This document shows, piece by piece, positions 1 to 8,029 of a DNA stretch of 64,000 nt. The stretch covers positions 1 to 64,000 of the forward strand of contig CAWFYE010000017.1 of the NCBI GenBank assembly GCA_963819975.1, given 5' to 3'. A program made the translations under genes and the position numbers. The number at the start of each line of letters is the position of its first letter. Position 1 is the first letter of the stretch. The DNA is from Palsa-1392 sp963819975. GTDB lineage: Bacteria > Verrucomicrobiota > Verrucomicrobiia > Chthoniobacterales > UBA10450. The notes under the pieces were generated by a model. The model saw nothing but the letters and a program-made list of their open reading frames with translations, did not search any database and was not told where the DNA came from.

Positions 1-160
1 ATTGGGTGCTGTTCTGGGGGCAACAGCGCACCGCTTCAGCTTCCCGCAGCAGATCGGGGGCAAAGACCTGCCCGGAACAGAAAAGGGATCGCTCTCCCTA
101 TCCTTCTACGGAAAAAGCAAAGCGAAGTTTCAGAGAAATTTGAAAATTTTTGTCCCGGCA
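1..160. repeat. 160-bp dispersed repeat, copy A
   Basis: This segment matches 5529-5688 without gaps, with 11 mismatches that I counted (about 93% identity). The left end is the window edge, so the repeat may extend further. Copy B lies directly in front of a minus-strand Kelch gene, so copy A probably leads a related minus-strand gene that starts left of the window. On the minus strand both copies keep GAAACTT (125-131 here) followed after 14 nt by CGTAGAA (104-110), which resembles an ECF-sigma-type promoter. Bases 161-333, up to the end of the next gene, show nothing I recognise. Confidence 0.8.
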
Positions 161-333
161 CGCGATCGAAGTTGCTCCGGTTGGCGAATTTCGTCGGTGC
201 GCGATGTGTCCTTGTGCCGGAGAATTTCGGTGCGTTCGAGACCAGCCTACTCGCCGTGCCGCTTTCGCCTGTACTTCTAACCCCGCGAAGTACCACAAAT
301 ACCGTGCGCGGGTCGCGGTCCCGTAACAGAAAA

Positions 334-1452
334 CTAGTCGTTCGCCACCATACGCGGAGCCGAAGCCTGCGCCGCAAGCTGGTCGTTCACCTTCTGAATC
401 TGCGCTGCCTGTGCTTTGAGGGATGCGGTGAGAGTATCGATCGCCTTCTGCTGCCGGGCAACGGTGGTTCTTAGTTCCTGAACGTTGCGATGTTCCTTGA
501 GAAACTCATTAAGCAACATGGCGCTTACTGCTTCGTATCGGACAGTGTAGGGCTTCCCCTCCTCGTCGCGGGCCACCAGATCGGGATCGACCTTCTCCAC
601 TTCCTCGGCGACGAGGCCAAACTGTGGGATTCCCTTGGGATCGAGTTCCTTCTTGTACTGGAAGGTCACCGGCTTGAGCGCAAGGATCGCCTCGCTCGCC
701 TTGTTCATTGGTTTAATCGCTTCCTTGAAGCGGGCCGACGACATGGTCGTGCCGAGGTGACCGGTGGTATCTACGATAACGGGTACACCTGTTGGAACGG
801 TTGCCCCGCTGATAGCGGCAATGTACGTGGCAGTCTGCGTTCCCACCCTCCCGATGCGTATTGTGTTGGACTCAGCACGACTCCCTTGGTTGCCTATATC
901 GATGTTGTGATCGCCGATGGTGAGATTTCGGCCGGCTCCCTCACCGACAGCGATATTGTCTATACCGGTTGTATTATTTTGAAGCGCGATATAACCGTAA
1001 GCCGTGTTTCTATTGCCGGTGGTGTTGTTATACATCGCATTAGCGCCAGCGGCAGTGTTGAAGAAGCCGATGGTGTTCCAATAGACCGCGTGATCACCGA
1101 TGGCTGTGTTGAAGCTTCCCTCCGTCCCAGCGCCGCCTATATTACTCTCTAGCCCAGCTACTCCAATGGCTACGTTAGCGAATCCGATTGTATTGCTACC
1201 GAGCGCAGAACTACCGACGGCGATGTTGTTCCCGCCGGCAGTTTGGGAAACGAGCGCAAAACCACCGATAGCCGTGTTGGAATCCCCGGTGTTGTTAATG
1301 AGCGCGTTATCGCCCAAGGCTGTGTTGCTGTTCCCTGCTAAACATCCCTTCTGACAGGTCTGCGCTTGCGACGAAAGCGCAAAGCAGCCGAGTGTTAGTG
1401 CGATGAGAATGGGCAGCATTATTGTATTTTTGGATTGCTCTAGCGGATTCAT
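334..1452 (-). CDS. Secreted protein with YadA-like head repeats and a C-terminal peptidase S74 (endosialidase chaperone) domain
   Basis: 372 residues. A signal peptide covers about residues 1-31 and ends ALSSQA. Residues about 40-200 are glycine/asparagine-rich repeats of the type NTAxGxxAL, as in trimeric adhesin heads. Around residues 236-300 there is an S74 intramolecular chaperone domain (SSARFKEAI at its start, then GLVAEEVEKVDPDLV), followed by a coiled-coil tail. In this family S74 domains trimerise and may self-cleave at the serine before the chaperone; that is family knowledge, not shown here. The ATG is preceded by AAAGGAAG. No phage gene is nearby, so a bacterial surface or extracellular fibre is more likely than a tail spike. 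Confidence 0.8.
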   Translation of the reverse strand: MNPLEQSKNTIMLPILIALTLGCFALSSQAQTCQKGCLAGNSNTALGDNALINNTGDSNTAIGGFALVSQTAGGNNIAVGSSALGSNTIGFANVAIGVAGLESNIGGAGTEGSFNTAIGDHAVYWNTIGFFNTAAGANAMYNNTTGNRNTAYGYIALQNNTTGIDNIAVGEGAGRNLTIGDHNIDIGNQGSRAESNTIRIGRVGTQTATYIAAISGATVPTGVPVIVDTTGHLGTTMSSARFKEAIKPMNKASEAILALKPVTFQYKKELDPKGIPQFGLVAEEVEKVDPDLVARDEEGKPYTVRYEAVSAMLLNEFLKEHRNVQELRTTVARQQKAIDTLTASLKAQAAQIQKVNDQLAAQASAPRMVAND

Positions 1453-1744
1453 GGTTCTTCCTTTCTGTTACTACGGTCGTTTTCTACGGTCGGGCTCCGG
1501 CCAAATGGGAATGTCCGCGTTCAGCATCACGACGATATGCGCATTCCGGCAACACACGTCAAGGTGCGCTCACGGCGACGAGGTTGCCCGCCACCAGCCA
1601 ATCTGTGGCATCTGGCGCCGGTGCCTGACCCCCAAAGCTAAATAATATTCACCTGACAGATGCGCTCCGGTCGCCTGCAAAATGCCATCCACTCATCGAA
1701 AATCTCTAGGGAAATTGGATGAATGAATCGGGTAAGGGTCGGAT

Positions 1745-2884
1745 TCAATTCATAGTGCCGATTTCCGCATCCATGAGCGCGTGATGATCAAAGTCCGGCG
1801 ACGGAGCCTGTGAGGGCGGGTCGCCATTGAAGCCGGCAATGACGAGAATATCGCCACTCGGCAGGAGGACGGTTCGGTGAGCAGTTCGGGCTTGTATCAT
1901 GTCACCGCTGAGCGTCCAGGTTGCGGTGGAGGGATCATAAAGTTCAGTCGTCGGCGTGGGGCCGTGTTCGCCTCCTACGACCGCCACCAAGCCACTGGGC
2001 AGCAACGTCGCGGTGTGCTGCGCGCGCGGGACATTTAGCGATGCCGTCAACGTCCAGTTCCCTGCCGCGGGGTCGTAAATCTCGGCAGTCCCAATCACGT
2101 TGAGGTTGGCATCGAGACCTCCGGCCACCAGGACCAGGCCATTGGGCAACAATGTCTGCGAATGGCGAAATCGCCGGAACATCATGCGGCCCGCATGTGT
2201 CCAGCTCCCTGTTGCGGGGTCATAAAGTTCTGCAGTCGCGGTTGGCCCGCTGAGTCCATTGCCGCCGCTAACTAGGACCAGGCCATTTGGCAGCAACGTC
2301 GCGCCGTGCCGAAAGCGCGCTACCGACATACTCCCGGTTTGAGTCCATAGGCCGGTTGCCGGGTCGTAGATTTCCGCACTGGCCACGGGTCCAGTCCCAC
2401 CCGTGCCGCCGCCACCGGCAGCGAGGACGGTTCCATCGGGCAGTAAGGTCGCGGAAAGTGCGGCCCGGCCGTCATGAAGCGATCCCGTTTCACTCCAGAT
2501 TCCGGTAGTCGGATCGTACAGTTCCGCCGAGGTGAGTCCCCCTCGGTTGACCTGGCCGCCGACCGCCAGCACGAGTCCGCTCGGCAGCAGCACAGCTCGG
2601 TGACGGGCTCTTGGGTGATTCATGCTGCCGGTTGGCGTCCAGAGCCCGGTCGCCGGATCGTAAAGCTCGGCGCTGGTGGTAGCGGTCGTGCCGGTGTTGC
2701 CACCACAGACCAGCACTCTCCCGTCAGGCAGCAGCGTCGCAGTGTGATAAGAGCGAGCAGTCAAAAGCGTGCCGGTATCCTGAAAGGTGAACGAGCTGGT
2801 TGCGAAAGCCCCGAACGGAAGAATTGGGAGACAGAGGAAGACGAGGCGTGCTACGCCCCGCCAGAGTGGGTTGATGTGTTTCAT
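1745..2884 (-). CDS. Secreted Kelch-repeat beta-propeller protein (1 of 3)
   Basis: About 379 residues from the ATG at 2884, which begins MKHINPLW and is followed by a hydrophobic signal peptide ending near PFGAFA. The open frame extends 33 codons further upstream, but without a signal peptide, so the inner start is preferred. The body has about seven Kelch-like blades of the form TATLLPDGRVLVxGG ... AELYDPATGxWxxTGSM, as in galactose-oxidase-type propellers. I see no copper-ligand or other catalytic signature, so the role is unknown, most likely extracellular binding. It is followed on the same strand by the S74 protein and preceded by two paralogues. Confidence 0.75.
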   Translation of the reverse strand: MKHINPLWRGVARLVFLCLPILPFGAFATSSFTFQDTGTLLTARSYHTATLLPDGRVLVCGGNTGTTATTSAELYDPATGLWTPTGSMNHPRARHRAVLLPSGLVLAVGGQVNRGGLTSAELYDPTTGIWSETGSLHDGRAALSATLLPDGTVLAAGGGGTGGTGPVASAEIYDPATGLWTQTGSMSVARFRHGATLLPNGLVLVSGGNGLSGPTATAELYDPATGSWTHAGRMMFRRFRHSQTLLPNGLVLVAGGLDANLNVIGTAEIYDPAAGNWTLTASLNVPRAQHTATLLPSGLVAVVGGEHGPTPTTELYDPSTATWTLSGDMIQARTAHRTVLLPSGDILVIAGFNGDPPSQAPSPDFDHHALMDAEIGTMN

Positions 2885-3015
2885 AGGGAGTGCTTGAAGA
2901 TTGAGGAACTCAGTGCATCTCGGCTTTGCGTGCACCAAGCCAGATTGGAGATCAATTGCATCAGCAGCCGGAACAAATGTCAAGGTCGGATGCGCTCCAC
3001 GAGCCGGAAGGCCAC

Positions 3016-4119
3016 TCAGCGAAACAGCGCGGATGGCGTGATAGCCGACGCCCCAATCTCTGAGGACGCCCGTCCGGTTGCTGATCCACCGACAACCAGA
3101 ATGGTATCGTCATTCAGAAGCGTCGCGCTGTTACCAGAGTGTGTTCCCCTCATTCTCCCTCTCGTCCAGGTTCCACTAGCTATATCATACAGCGCCCAGG
3201 TATTTGGCACGCCGGTCGACGCGTCGCCCGTTAGCACGACGCTCCCGTCCCAAAGAGTGGCGCGATGCGCATAGCGCGGGGTAGGTAAGGCAGCGGTTGC
3301 TGACCACAGTCCAGTCGCCGGATCATAAATTTCGGCGCTGGCGGTGGCCCTCCTCCCATCGAAGCCGCCCGCCACCAGCACCTGGCCATTTGGCAAAAGC
3401 GTAGCTGTATGACTGCTGCGACCGACTGCCAGACTCTCGACGACCGTCCAAGCGCCGGTGGCTGGGTCATAAATTTCCGACTCCTGCAGGCGGTTGTTCT
3501 TGTTCTGCCCGCCCGCGGCCAGAACGCGGCCATCGTTCAAAAGCGTAAGTGTGAAGAAATCGCGTCCCATCTGGAGCCGGCCTGTCGGCGTCCATGTTCC
3601 CGTCGCTGGATCGTAAAGCTCGGCGCTGGTGAGGAAGGTAGTGGGCGGGCCGTTGAGTCCCCCGGCGACCAGCACTTTGCCCGTGTTAAGCAATACGGCC
3701 GCATGGGCCACACGCGCGGTGGACATGCTCGCCGTCAAACTCCATTGGCCAGTTGCCGGATCGTAAACCTCCGCCGAGGCCAGAAAGTTGCCGTTTTGCC
3801 CCCCGGTTACCAGGACCCGGCCATCAGGCAGGAGGGTGCCGGTGTGAATTTGACGCGGAGCGAACATGCTCCCAGTAAAGCTCCACATTCCTGATGCGGG
3901 ATCATACAACTGGGCGCTGGCGAGAACGGTAGAAGCCGCCCCGCCGGCGATGAGCACCTTGCCGTTCTGGAGCAAACCGGCGACGTGACCGAAAACGTCG
4001 CCATTGGTCGAGCCCGTTGGCGTCCATGTAACGCTGGCAGCGGAAGTCTGAGCTGCGCTTGCGATCGGCAGCGTAAACGCGGCGATAAGCAGGAAACCGG
4101 CAGTGGATAGGCGGGACAT
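3016..4119 (-). CDS. Secreted Kelch-repeat beta-propeller protein (2 of 3)
   Basis: 367 residues from the ATG at 4119; a GTG two codons upstream (4125) is an alternative start. A signal peptide (MSRLSTAGFLLIAAF... ending SAAQT) is followed by about six Kelch blades carrying the ELYDPATGxW and HTATLLPNGQVLVAGG signatures. It shares its architecture with the genes on either side and clearly arose by duplication, although its blades differ more from each other than those of the third paralogue. The last blade ends in a short unrelated tail. The function is unknown. Confidence 0.75.
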   Translation of the reverse strand: MSRLSTAGFLLIAAFTLPIASAAQTSAASVTWTPTGSTNGDVFGHVAGLLQNGKVLIAGGAASTVLASAQLYDPASGMWSFTGSMFAPRQIHTGTLLPDGRVLVTGGQNGNFLASAEVYDPATGQWSLTASMSTARVAHAAVLLNTGKVLVAGGLNGPPTTFLTSAELYDPATGTWTPTGRLQMGRDFFTLTLLNDGRVLAAGGQNKNNRLQESEIYDPATGAWTVVESLAVGRSSHTATLLPNGQVLVAGGFDGRRATASAEIYDPATGLWSATAALPTPRYAHRATLWDGSVVLTGDASTGVPNTWALYDIASGTWTRGRMRGTHSGNSATLLNDDTILVVGGSATGRASSEIGASAITPSALFR

Positions 4120-4309
4120 CTTCACGGTTGATATTTACGAGGCTTCAACCGGCAGATCAATCCGGGTCATCCTCGTTGCCGCAGAACGGGTCGCCGTGGA
4201 TGCGTTCGACGCGTCGCCGGCCCCGGAGTAAAAAGTACTACGGTCAGACGATTTTTTGATGCAAGACGTTGCAAAGCTGTGCAAAACAGCGCGAATTCGT
4301 TAGGCTCCA

Positions 4310-5509
4310 TTACCGGTCCCCCGCAACTTGCGGCTCGCCTCGTTCCGCGCTTGCGAGATAGCCGTTGTTGAAACCGCCTACGACGAGTATCTCTCTTCCG
4401 GAGCGGAGCAACGTCGCCGTGTGACCACTGCGTCCGATGGCGAGTCTCTGGTTCCTCCTCCAGGTGCCGCGCGCCGGATCGTAGAGTTCCACACTCCTGA
4501 GATAGTTGGTACCAATACCGCCCGCGACGAGCACGATGCCGTTGGACAGCAAGGTCGCCGTGTGATTATAACGCGCGTTGGCGAGGCCGCCGGTGGCAGT
4601 CCAAGTGCCGGTCGCCGGATCGTAGAGTTCCGCGCTCGCGAGATAAGTGGTGGTAGCAACACCGCCTGCAACGAGCACCTTGCCGTTGGGCAGCAATGTC
4701 GCCGTGTGATCATAACGCGCGTCGGCGAGGCCGCCGGTGGCAGTCCAAGTGCCGGTCGCCGGATCGTAGACTTCGGCGGTTGCGAGAAAGCCGTTGTTGT
4801 AACCGCCTGCAACGAGCACCTTGCCGTCGGGTAGCAATGTCGCCGTGTGATGATAACGCGCGTCGGAGAGGCTGCCGGTGGCAGTCCAAGTGCCGGTCGC
4901 CGGATCGTATAGTTCCGCGCTCGCAAAAGTGTCGCCGTTGTAACCGCCTGCGACGAGCACCTTGCCGTCGGGTAGCAATGTCGCCGTGTGAGACCAGCGC
5001 AACCCCATGGCGAAGCTGCCGGTGGCAGTAAAAGTGCCTGTCGCCGGATCGTATAGTTCCGCAATAGCGGGTAAATAGTTATTGCCGCCTGCGACGAGCA
5101 CCTTGCCGTTGCGCAGCAATGTCGCCGTGTGAGCTGAACGTTGCCTGATGAGGTTGCCGGTCTCCGTCCAGGTCCCGGTCGCCGGATCATAGAGTTCCGC
5201 GCTCTGTTCAGCGCTCACGAGATCGTTATGACCGCCAGCGACGAGCACCTTGCCGTTGCGCAGCAATGTCGCCGGGTGAAAAGAGCGTGCGATGTTGAGG
5301 CTGCCGGTCTCTTCGAAAATAACGGAGACGGCGGCGCAAGGCTGCACGGGCAGTAGCCCTGCACCCAGAAACAGCAGGGAAAACGCGACCCGCTGCGCCA
5401 GGACTAAACCAGCCGACCGGCTGCTCGCGATGAGGGAGTCGATTGGGCCGATGACCTCGCTAATTTCAGGCTGCGATATTTGATTTTGTGCATTCATGGG
5501 TTTTTCCAT
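4310..5509 (-). CDS. Secreted Kelch-repeat beta-propeller protein (3 of 3)
   Basis: 399 residues from the ATG at 5509; a second ATG at 5497 has GGAAAAA just before it and may be the real start. The N-terminus is unusually long before the hydrophobic signal segment (VAFSLLFLGAGLLPV, about residues 40-55). Six or seven blades follow that are almost identical to each other (VLVAGGYN ... AELYDPATGTWTATGSL), so the coding DNA forms a 141-147 bp tandem array. Such homogeneity points to recent expansion or gene conversion. Copy B of the 160-bp repeat lies directly upstream. The function is unknown. Confidence 0.75.
   Translation of the reverse strand: MEKPMNAQNQISQPEISEVIGPIDSLIASSRSAGLVLAQRVAFSLLFLGAGLLPVQPCAAVSVIFEETGSLNIARSFHPATLLRNGKVLVAGGHNDLVSAEQSAELYDPATGTWTETGNLIRQRSAHTATLLRNGKVLVAGGNNYLPAIAELYDPATGTFTATGSFAMGLRWSHTATLLPDGKVLVAGGYNGDTFASAELYDPATGTWTATGSLSDARYHHTATLLPDGKVLVAGGYNNGFLATAEVYDPATGTWTATGGLADARYDHTATLLPNGKVLVAGGVATTTYLASAELYDPATGTWTATGGLANARYNHTATLLSNGIVLVAGGIGTNYLRSVELYDPARGTWRRNQRLAIGRSGHTATLLRSGREILVVGGFNNGYLASAERGEPQVAGDR
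4480..5290. repeat. Tandem coding repeat of about 141-147 bp (Kelch blades)
   Basis: The phrase GTCGCCGTGTG recurs at a spacing of about 141 bp (near 4564, 4708, 4849, 4990, 5131 and, slightly changed, 5278), with long near-identical stretches between. Each unit codes for one propeller blade of the minus-strand gene. It is a coding repeat, not a CRISPR or intergenic element. Confidence 0.8.
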
Positions 5510-5528
5510 TTCGATGGGTTGTTGCTCA

Positions 5529-5688
5529 ATTGGGTGCTGTTCTGGGGGGAGCCGCGCACCGCTTCAGCTTCCCGCAGCAGATCGGAGACAAAGACCTGCC
5601 CGGAACAGAAAAGGGATCGCTCTCGCTATCCTTCTACGGAAAAAGCGAAGCCAAGTTTCAGAGAAATTTGATAATCTCTGTCCCGGCA
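5529..5688. repeat. 160-bp dispersed repeat, copy B
   Basis: Gap-free match to positions 1-160. It starts 20 bp upstream of the Kelch gene start at 5509, so it looks like a duplicated promoter and leader rather than a coding remnant. No reading frame is conserved through it. The rest of the gap to 5799 holds nothing recognised. Confidence 0.8.
5632..5659 (-). promoter_or_regulatory. Candidate ECF-type promoter inside the 160-bp repeat
   Basis: On the minus strand GAAACTT (5653-5659) is followed after 14 nt by CGTAGAA (5632-5638). Both elements and their spacing are unchanged in copy A at 104-131, although other positions of the repeat differ. The pattern resembles the -35 and -10 elements used by extracytoplasmic-function sigma factors. 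This is inference from pattern and position only. Confidence 0.3.
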
Positions 5689-5799
5689 AGCGCGAGCAAA
5701 GTGCCCAGGATAAAAAAACGGGCCGAGCGAACGCCCGCTTCGGTATCCACGTTTACCGGTCGCGGAGCGAGCTCGTCGCCGCTTTCACACAAAATTTTC

Positions 5800-6885
5800 C
5801 TAGCCCGCTTCGCTGCTCACCTCGGAGCCGAAGGGAACTGTGGCTCCGTTTGCTTTCGCTGCCGCCACTCGCGCGAGTTTTTTCGCCTTCGCTTCTCCGA
5901 CCAGGATCGCTCCCCAGGCCCGCAATCTCTCGAAACCGAGCAGGCAAAGTCCGACCGCGAGCAGCGAAATAACCAACCCGGAAAAACCGAGCGCCGATCG
6001 CTCGACGCTCAGCGTCCAGACAAACTGCCCGACACAAAGAACCGCCACGAAAAGAAGCGTTGGCTTGCGTCCCACCAGGTTGACGACAAAAACGCCGAGC
6101 GGCGCACCCAGGGCCACGACCGGCGCCGCCGCCAGCCAGTTTTCAAACACGTTAGGCGCGAGGCCGGTTGAAACATTCTTGAAGAGGATTCCAACCGCCG
6201 AAGTGAATCCCATGATGACGACCGAGGTCGGGATCGCGATCTTCAAATCGGCGCGGCAGAGCAGAACAAGCGCGGCATAGAGGACCATGTCGATCCCTAC
6301 TCCCGTCACCGCTACGACAGTCGCGCCCGAAAGCAGCCCAAGCGCGAGCCCGACTCGAAAATCCCAGCGTTCATCAAACTCCGTCATCCCATCGTGCGAG
6401 GAAATCTCGTTGATCCGATAGAGATGGAGGAGGCCGAAACTCGCCCAGATGACGGCGAAGACGAGCTTGATCCAGAGTTCCGGGATGAGCGGCGCGAGGA
6501 AAAAAATTCCTAACGGAGTCCCAATGGCCGCGCCCAGCATGGCGCCCTTGAGCATCGACCAGGCGAGTGGTTGCCGGCGCGCGATAATGAAAATCGCCGC
6601 GCTCACCATCCCGATCGACTGCACCGCAAAACTGAAGTCGCGTCCCAGGCTGGCGGGCATGCCAAAAAAAAGCACGAGCACCGGGAACCCGACCGTGCCA
6701 CCTCCCATCGGCGTCGAGCCGGCCACGTAACTGCCGAGCGCCATGGCCAGCGCCATGGACCCATGCGCTTTCACCTCACCCCAGCGCCCTGCGCCAAAAA
6801 CGAGCCAGGTCCAGACCGCGTAAAAGGCCCCCAGCCAGAGAAACCAGACCCAGAGATGATGTTTACGAGGCGCGGCGATGGACAT
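5800..6885 (-). CDS. Sulfite exporter TauE/SafE family membrane protein
   Basis: 361 residues with eight or nine hydrophobic segments. The first lies near residues 11-30, a glycine-rich segment (GSTPMGGGTVGFPVL) at about 50-70 is typical of the first TauE repeat, and a matching loop (SGATVVAVTGVGIDM) occurs at about 185-200 in the second half, giving the usual inverted duplication. The family moves sulfite, sulfonates or other small organic anions across the inner membrane; the substrate here is unknown. The cytoplasmic C-terminal tail is Lys/Ala-rich. The gene stands alone on the minus strand, divergent from proB. Confidence 0.8.
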   Translation of the reverse strand: MSIAAPRKHHLWVWFLWLGAFYAVWTWLVFGAGRWGEVKAHGSMALAMALGSYVAGSTPMGGGTVGFPVLVLFFGMPASLGRDFSFAVQSIGMVSAAIFIIARRQPLAWSMLKGAMLGAAIGTPLGIFFLAPLIPELWIKLVFAVIWASFGLLHLYRINEISSHDGMTEFDERWDFRVGLALGLLSGATVVAVTGVGIDMVLYAALVLLCRADLKIAIPTSVVIMGFTSAVGILFKNVSTGLAPNVFENWLAAAPVVALGAPLGVFVVNLVGRKPTLLFVAVLCVGQFVWTLSVERSALGFSGLVISLLAVGLCLLGFERLRAWGAILVGEAKAKKLARVAAAKANGATVPFGSEVSSEAG

Positions 6886-7210
6886 GATGGGTATCGGAAT
6901 CGAAGAAGAAGTCTAGTAGCAGCGAACTGGTCAGGCCACGGCGCGACCCAAGGCATGTATCGGCCGGAGCAATATTAGCATAAGTAATCATGAGAGCAGC
7001 AAAAAAATTTGGCATGAACTTCACGGCGAACGACGCCGGCTCATTGCCACCATCAGAAGCACTCTTGACGCCACTGTCCCCAATGATTTCGACCAGATCG
7101 CGTTCGTGGACGCATCGGCATGGGCCGTGCTGATTGATTTTTCGCCTGACTCGGCAGCAAATCGGCGGAGTATCCCGGCGAGCGTCGGGTTAGAACCGCC
7201 GCCTCTTACC
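6886..7210. other. Intergenic region between TauE/SafE gene and proB
   Basis: About 325 bp that should hold the divergent promoters. The proB frame stays open upstream of its ATG, back past 7106, but the extra residues do not resemble a glutamate kinase N-terminus. I see no RNA gene or clear hairpin. Confidence 0.5.
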
Positions 7211-8026
7211 ATGCCCGACCATTCGAAAAAAAAGCGACACCGATTCCAGCGAATTGTTCTTAAATTCGGCTCCGCCACCCTTACTCGCACGAAATCACCG
7301 GGGCTGGATCTGAAACAATTCGCCCGCCTCAGCGCGGAAGTCGCAGGACTCATTCGGCGCGGGCATGAATGCGTCGCCGTCACGAGCGGCGCGGTTGCGG
7401 CCGGAACCAACTTCCTCGGCTTGAACGAGCGGCCGGGCGATCTCGCGACCGCCCAGGCGAGCGCCGCGATCGGGCAATCAAAACTGATGCGCGCTTACGA
7501 AATGGCGTTTGGCCGTTACAAATTAAACGTCGCCCAGCTCCTCCTCACCCACAGCGACCTCGACAGTCGCACCCGCCGGGCCAATGCCGGGAACACCCTC
7601 GAGCGGCTTCTCGCCGCCGACAATGTCGTGCCCATCATCAACGAAAACGATTCCGTCGCGACCGAGGAACTCACCTTTGGCGACAACGATCGGCTCTCAG
7701 CCGAGGTCGCCACCCTGGCCGGCGCCGATTTGCTCATCATTCTCACCCAGGTCGACGGCTTGCTCGATGCCGGCGGCAAAGTCATCCCGCTCGTTCGCGA
7801 CATCAATCAGGTCAAAGCACTGGCCCACGGCGAAAAAGGAAAGTTCTCGCGTGGCGGCATGGTCTCCAAGCTCGAAGCCGTCCGGATGGCAGTCGACGCC
7901 GGGATCGAAACCGTGATCATCAACGGCCGGCGACCGGACCGCATTCCAGACGTGATCGCAGGTAGGATTGTTGGAACGCGCTTTCTGCCCAGAGCGCGAA
8001 CGGCCCGCAAAATCAAACTTCGTTAG
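7211..8026 (+). CDS. proB: Glutamate 5-kinase, short form without PUA domain
   Basis: ATP-dependent phosphorylation of L-glutamate to gamma-glutamyl phosphate, the first step of proline synthesis, in the cytoplasm. From the ATG at 7211 (MPDHSKKK) the protein has 271 residues. The amino-acid-kinase fold shows VLKFGSATLT near the N-terminus, TSGAVAAG, PIINENDSVA, FGDNDRLSA and KFSRGGMVSKLEA. It stops right after the kinase domain, about 95 residues shorter than E. coli ProB, so the PUA domain is missing. The stop codon lies inside a copy of the CGTTAGGC motif and proA starts 3 nt later, so the pair is one transcript. Confidence 0.93.
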   Translation: MPDHSKKKRHRFQRIVLKFGSATLTRTKSPGLDLKQFARLSAEVAGLIRRGHECVAVTSGAVAAGTNFLGLNERPGDLATAQASAAIGQSKLMRAYEMAFGRYKLNVAQLLLTHSDLDSRTRRANAGNTLERLLAADNVVPIINENDSVATEELTFGDNDRLSAEVATLAGADLLIILTQVDGLLDAGGKVIPLVRDINQVKALAHGEKGKFSRGGMVSKLEAVRMAVDAGIETVIINGRRPDRIPDVIAGRIVGTRFLPRARTARKIKLR

Positions 8027-8029
8027 GCG

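Noticed and set aside
334..1452. S74/YadA-like gene as evidence of a prophage tail fibre
   Set aside because: It has a signal peptide and no phage structural, lysis or integrase gene lies nearby.
4480..5290. Regular 141-bp repeats as a CRISPR array
   Set aside because: The repeats are coding blades of a Kelch protein; no short palindromic repeats with unique spacers and no cas gene.
7106..7210. Upstream extension of proB to 7106
   Set aside because: The extra 35 residues do not look like a glutamate kinase N-terminus; the ATG at 7211 fits the family.
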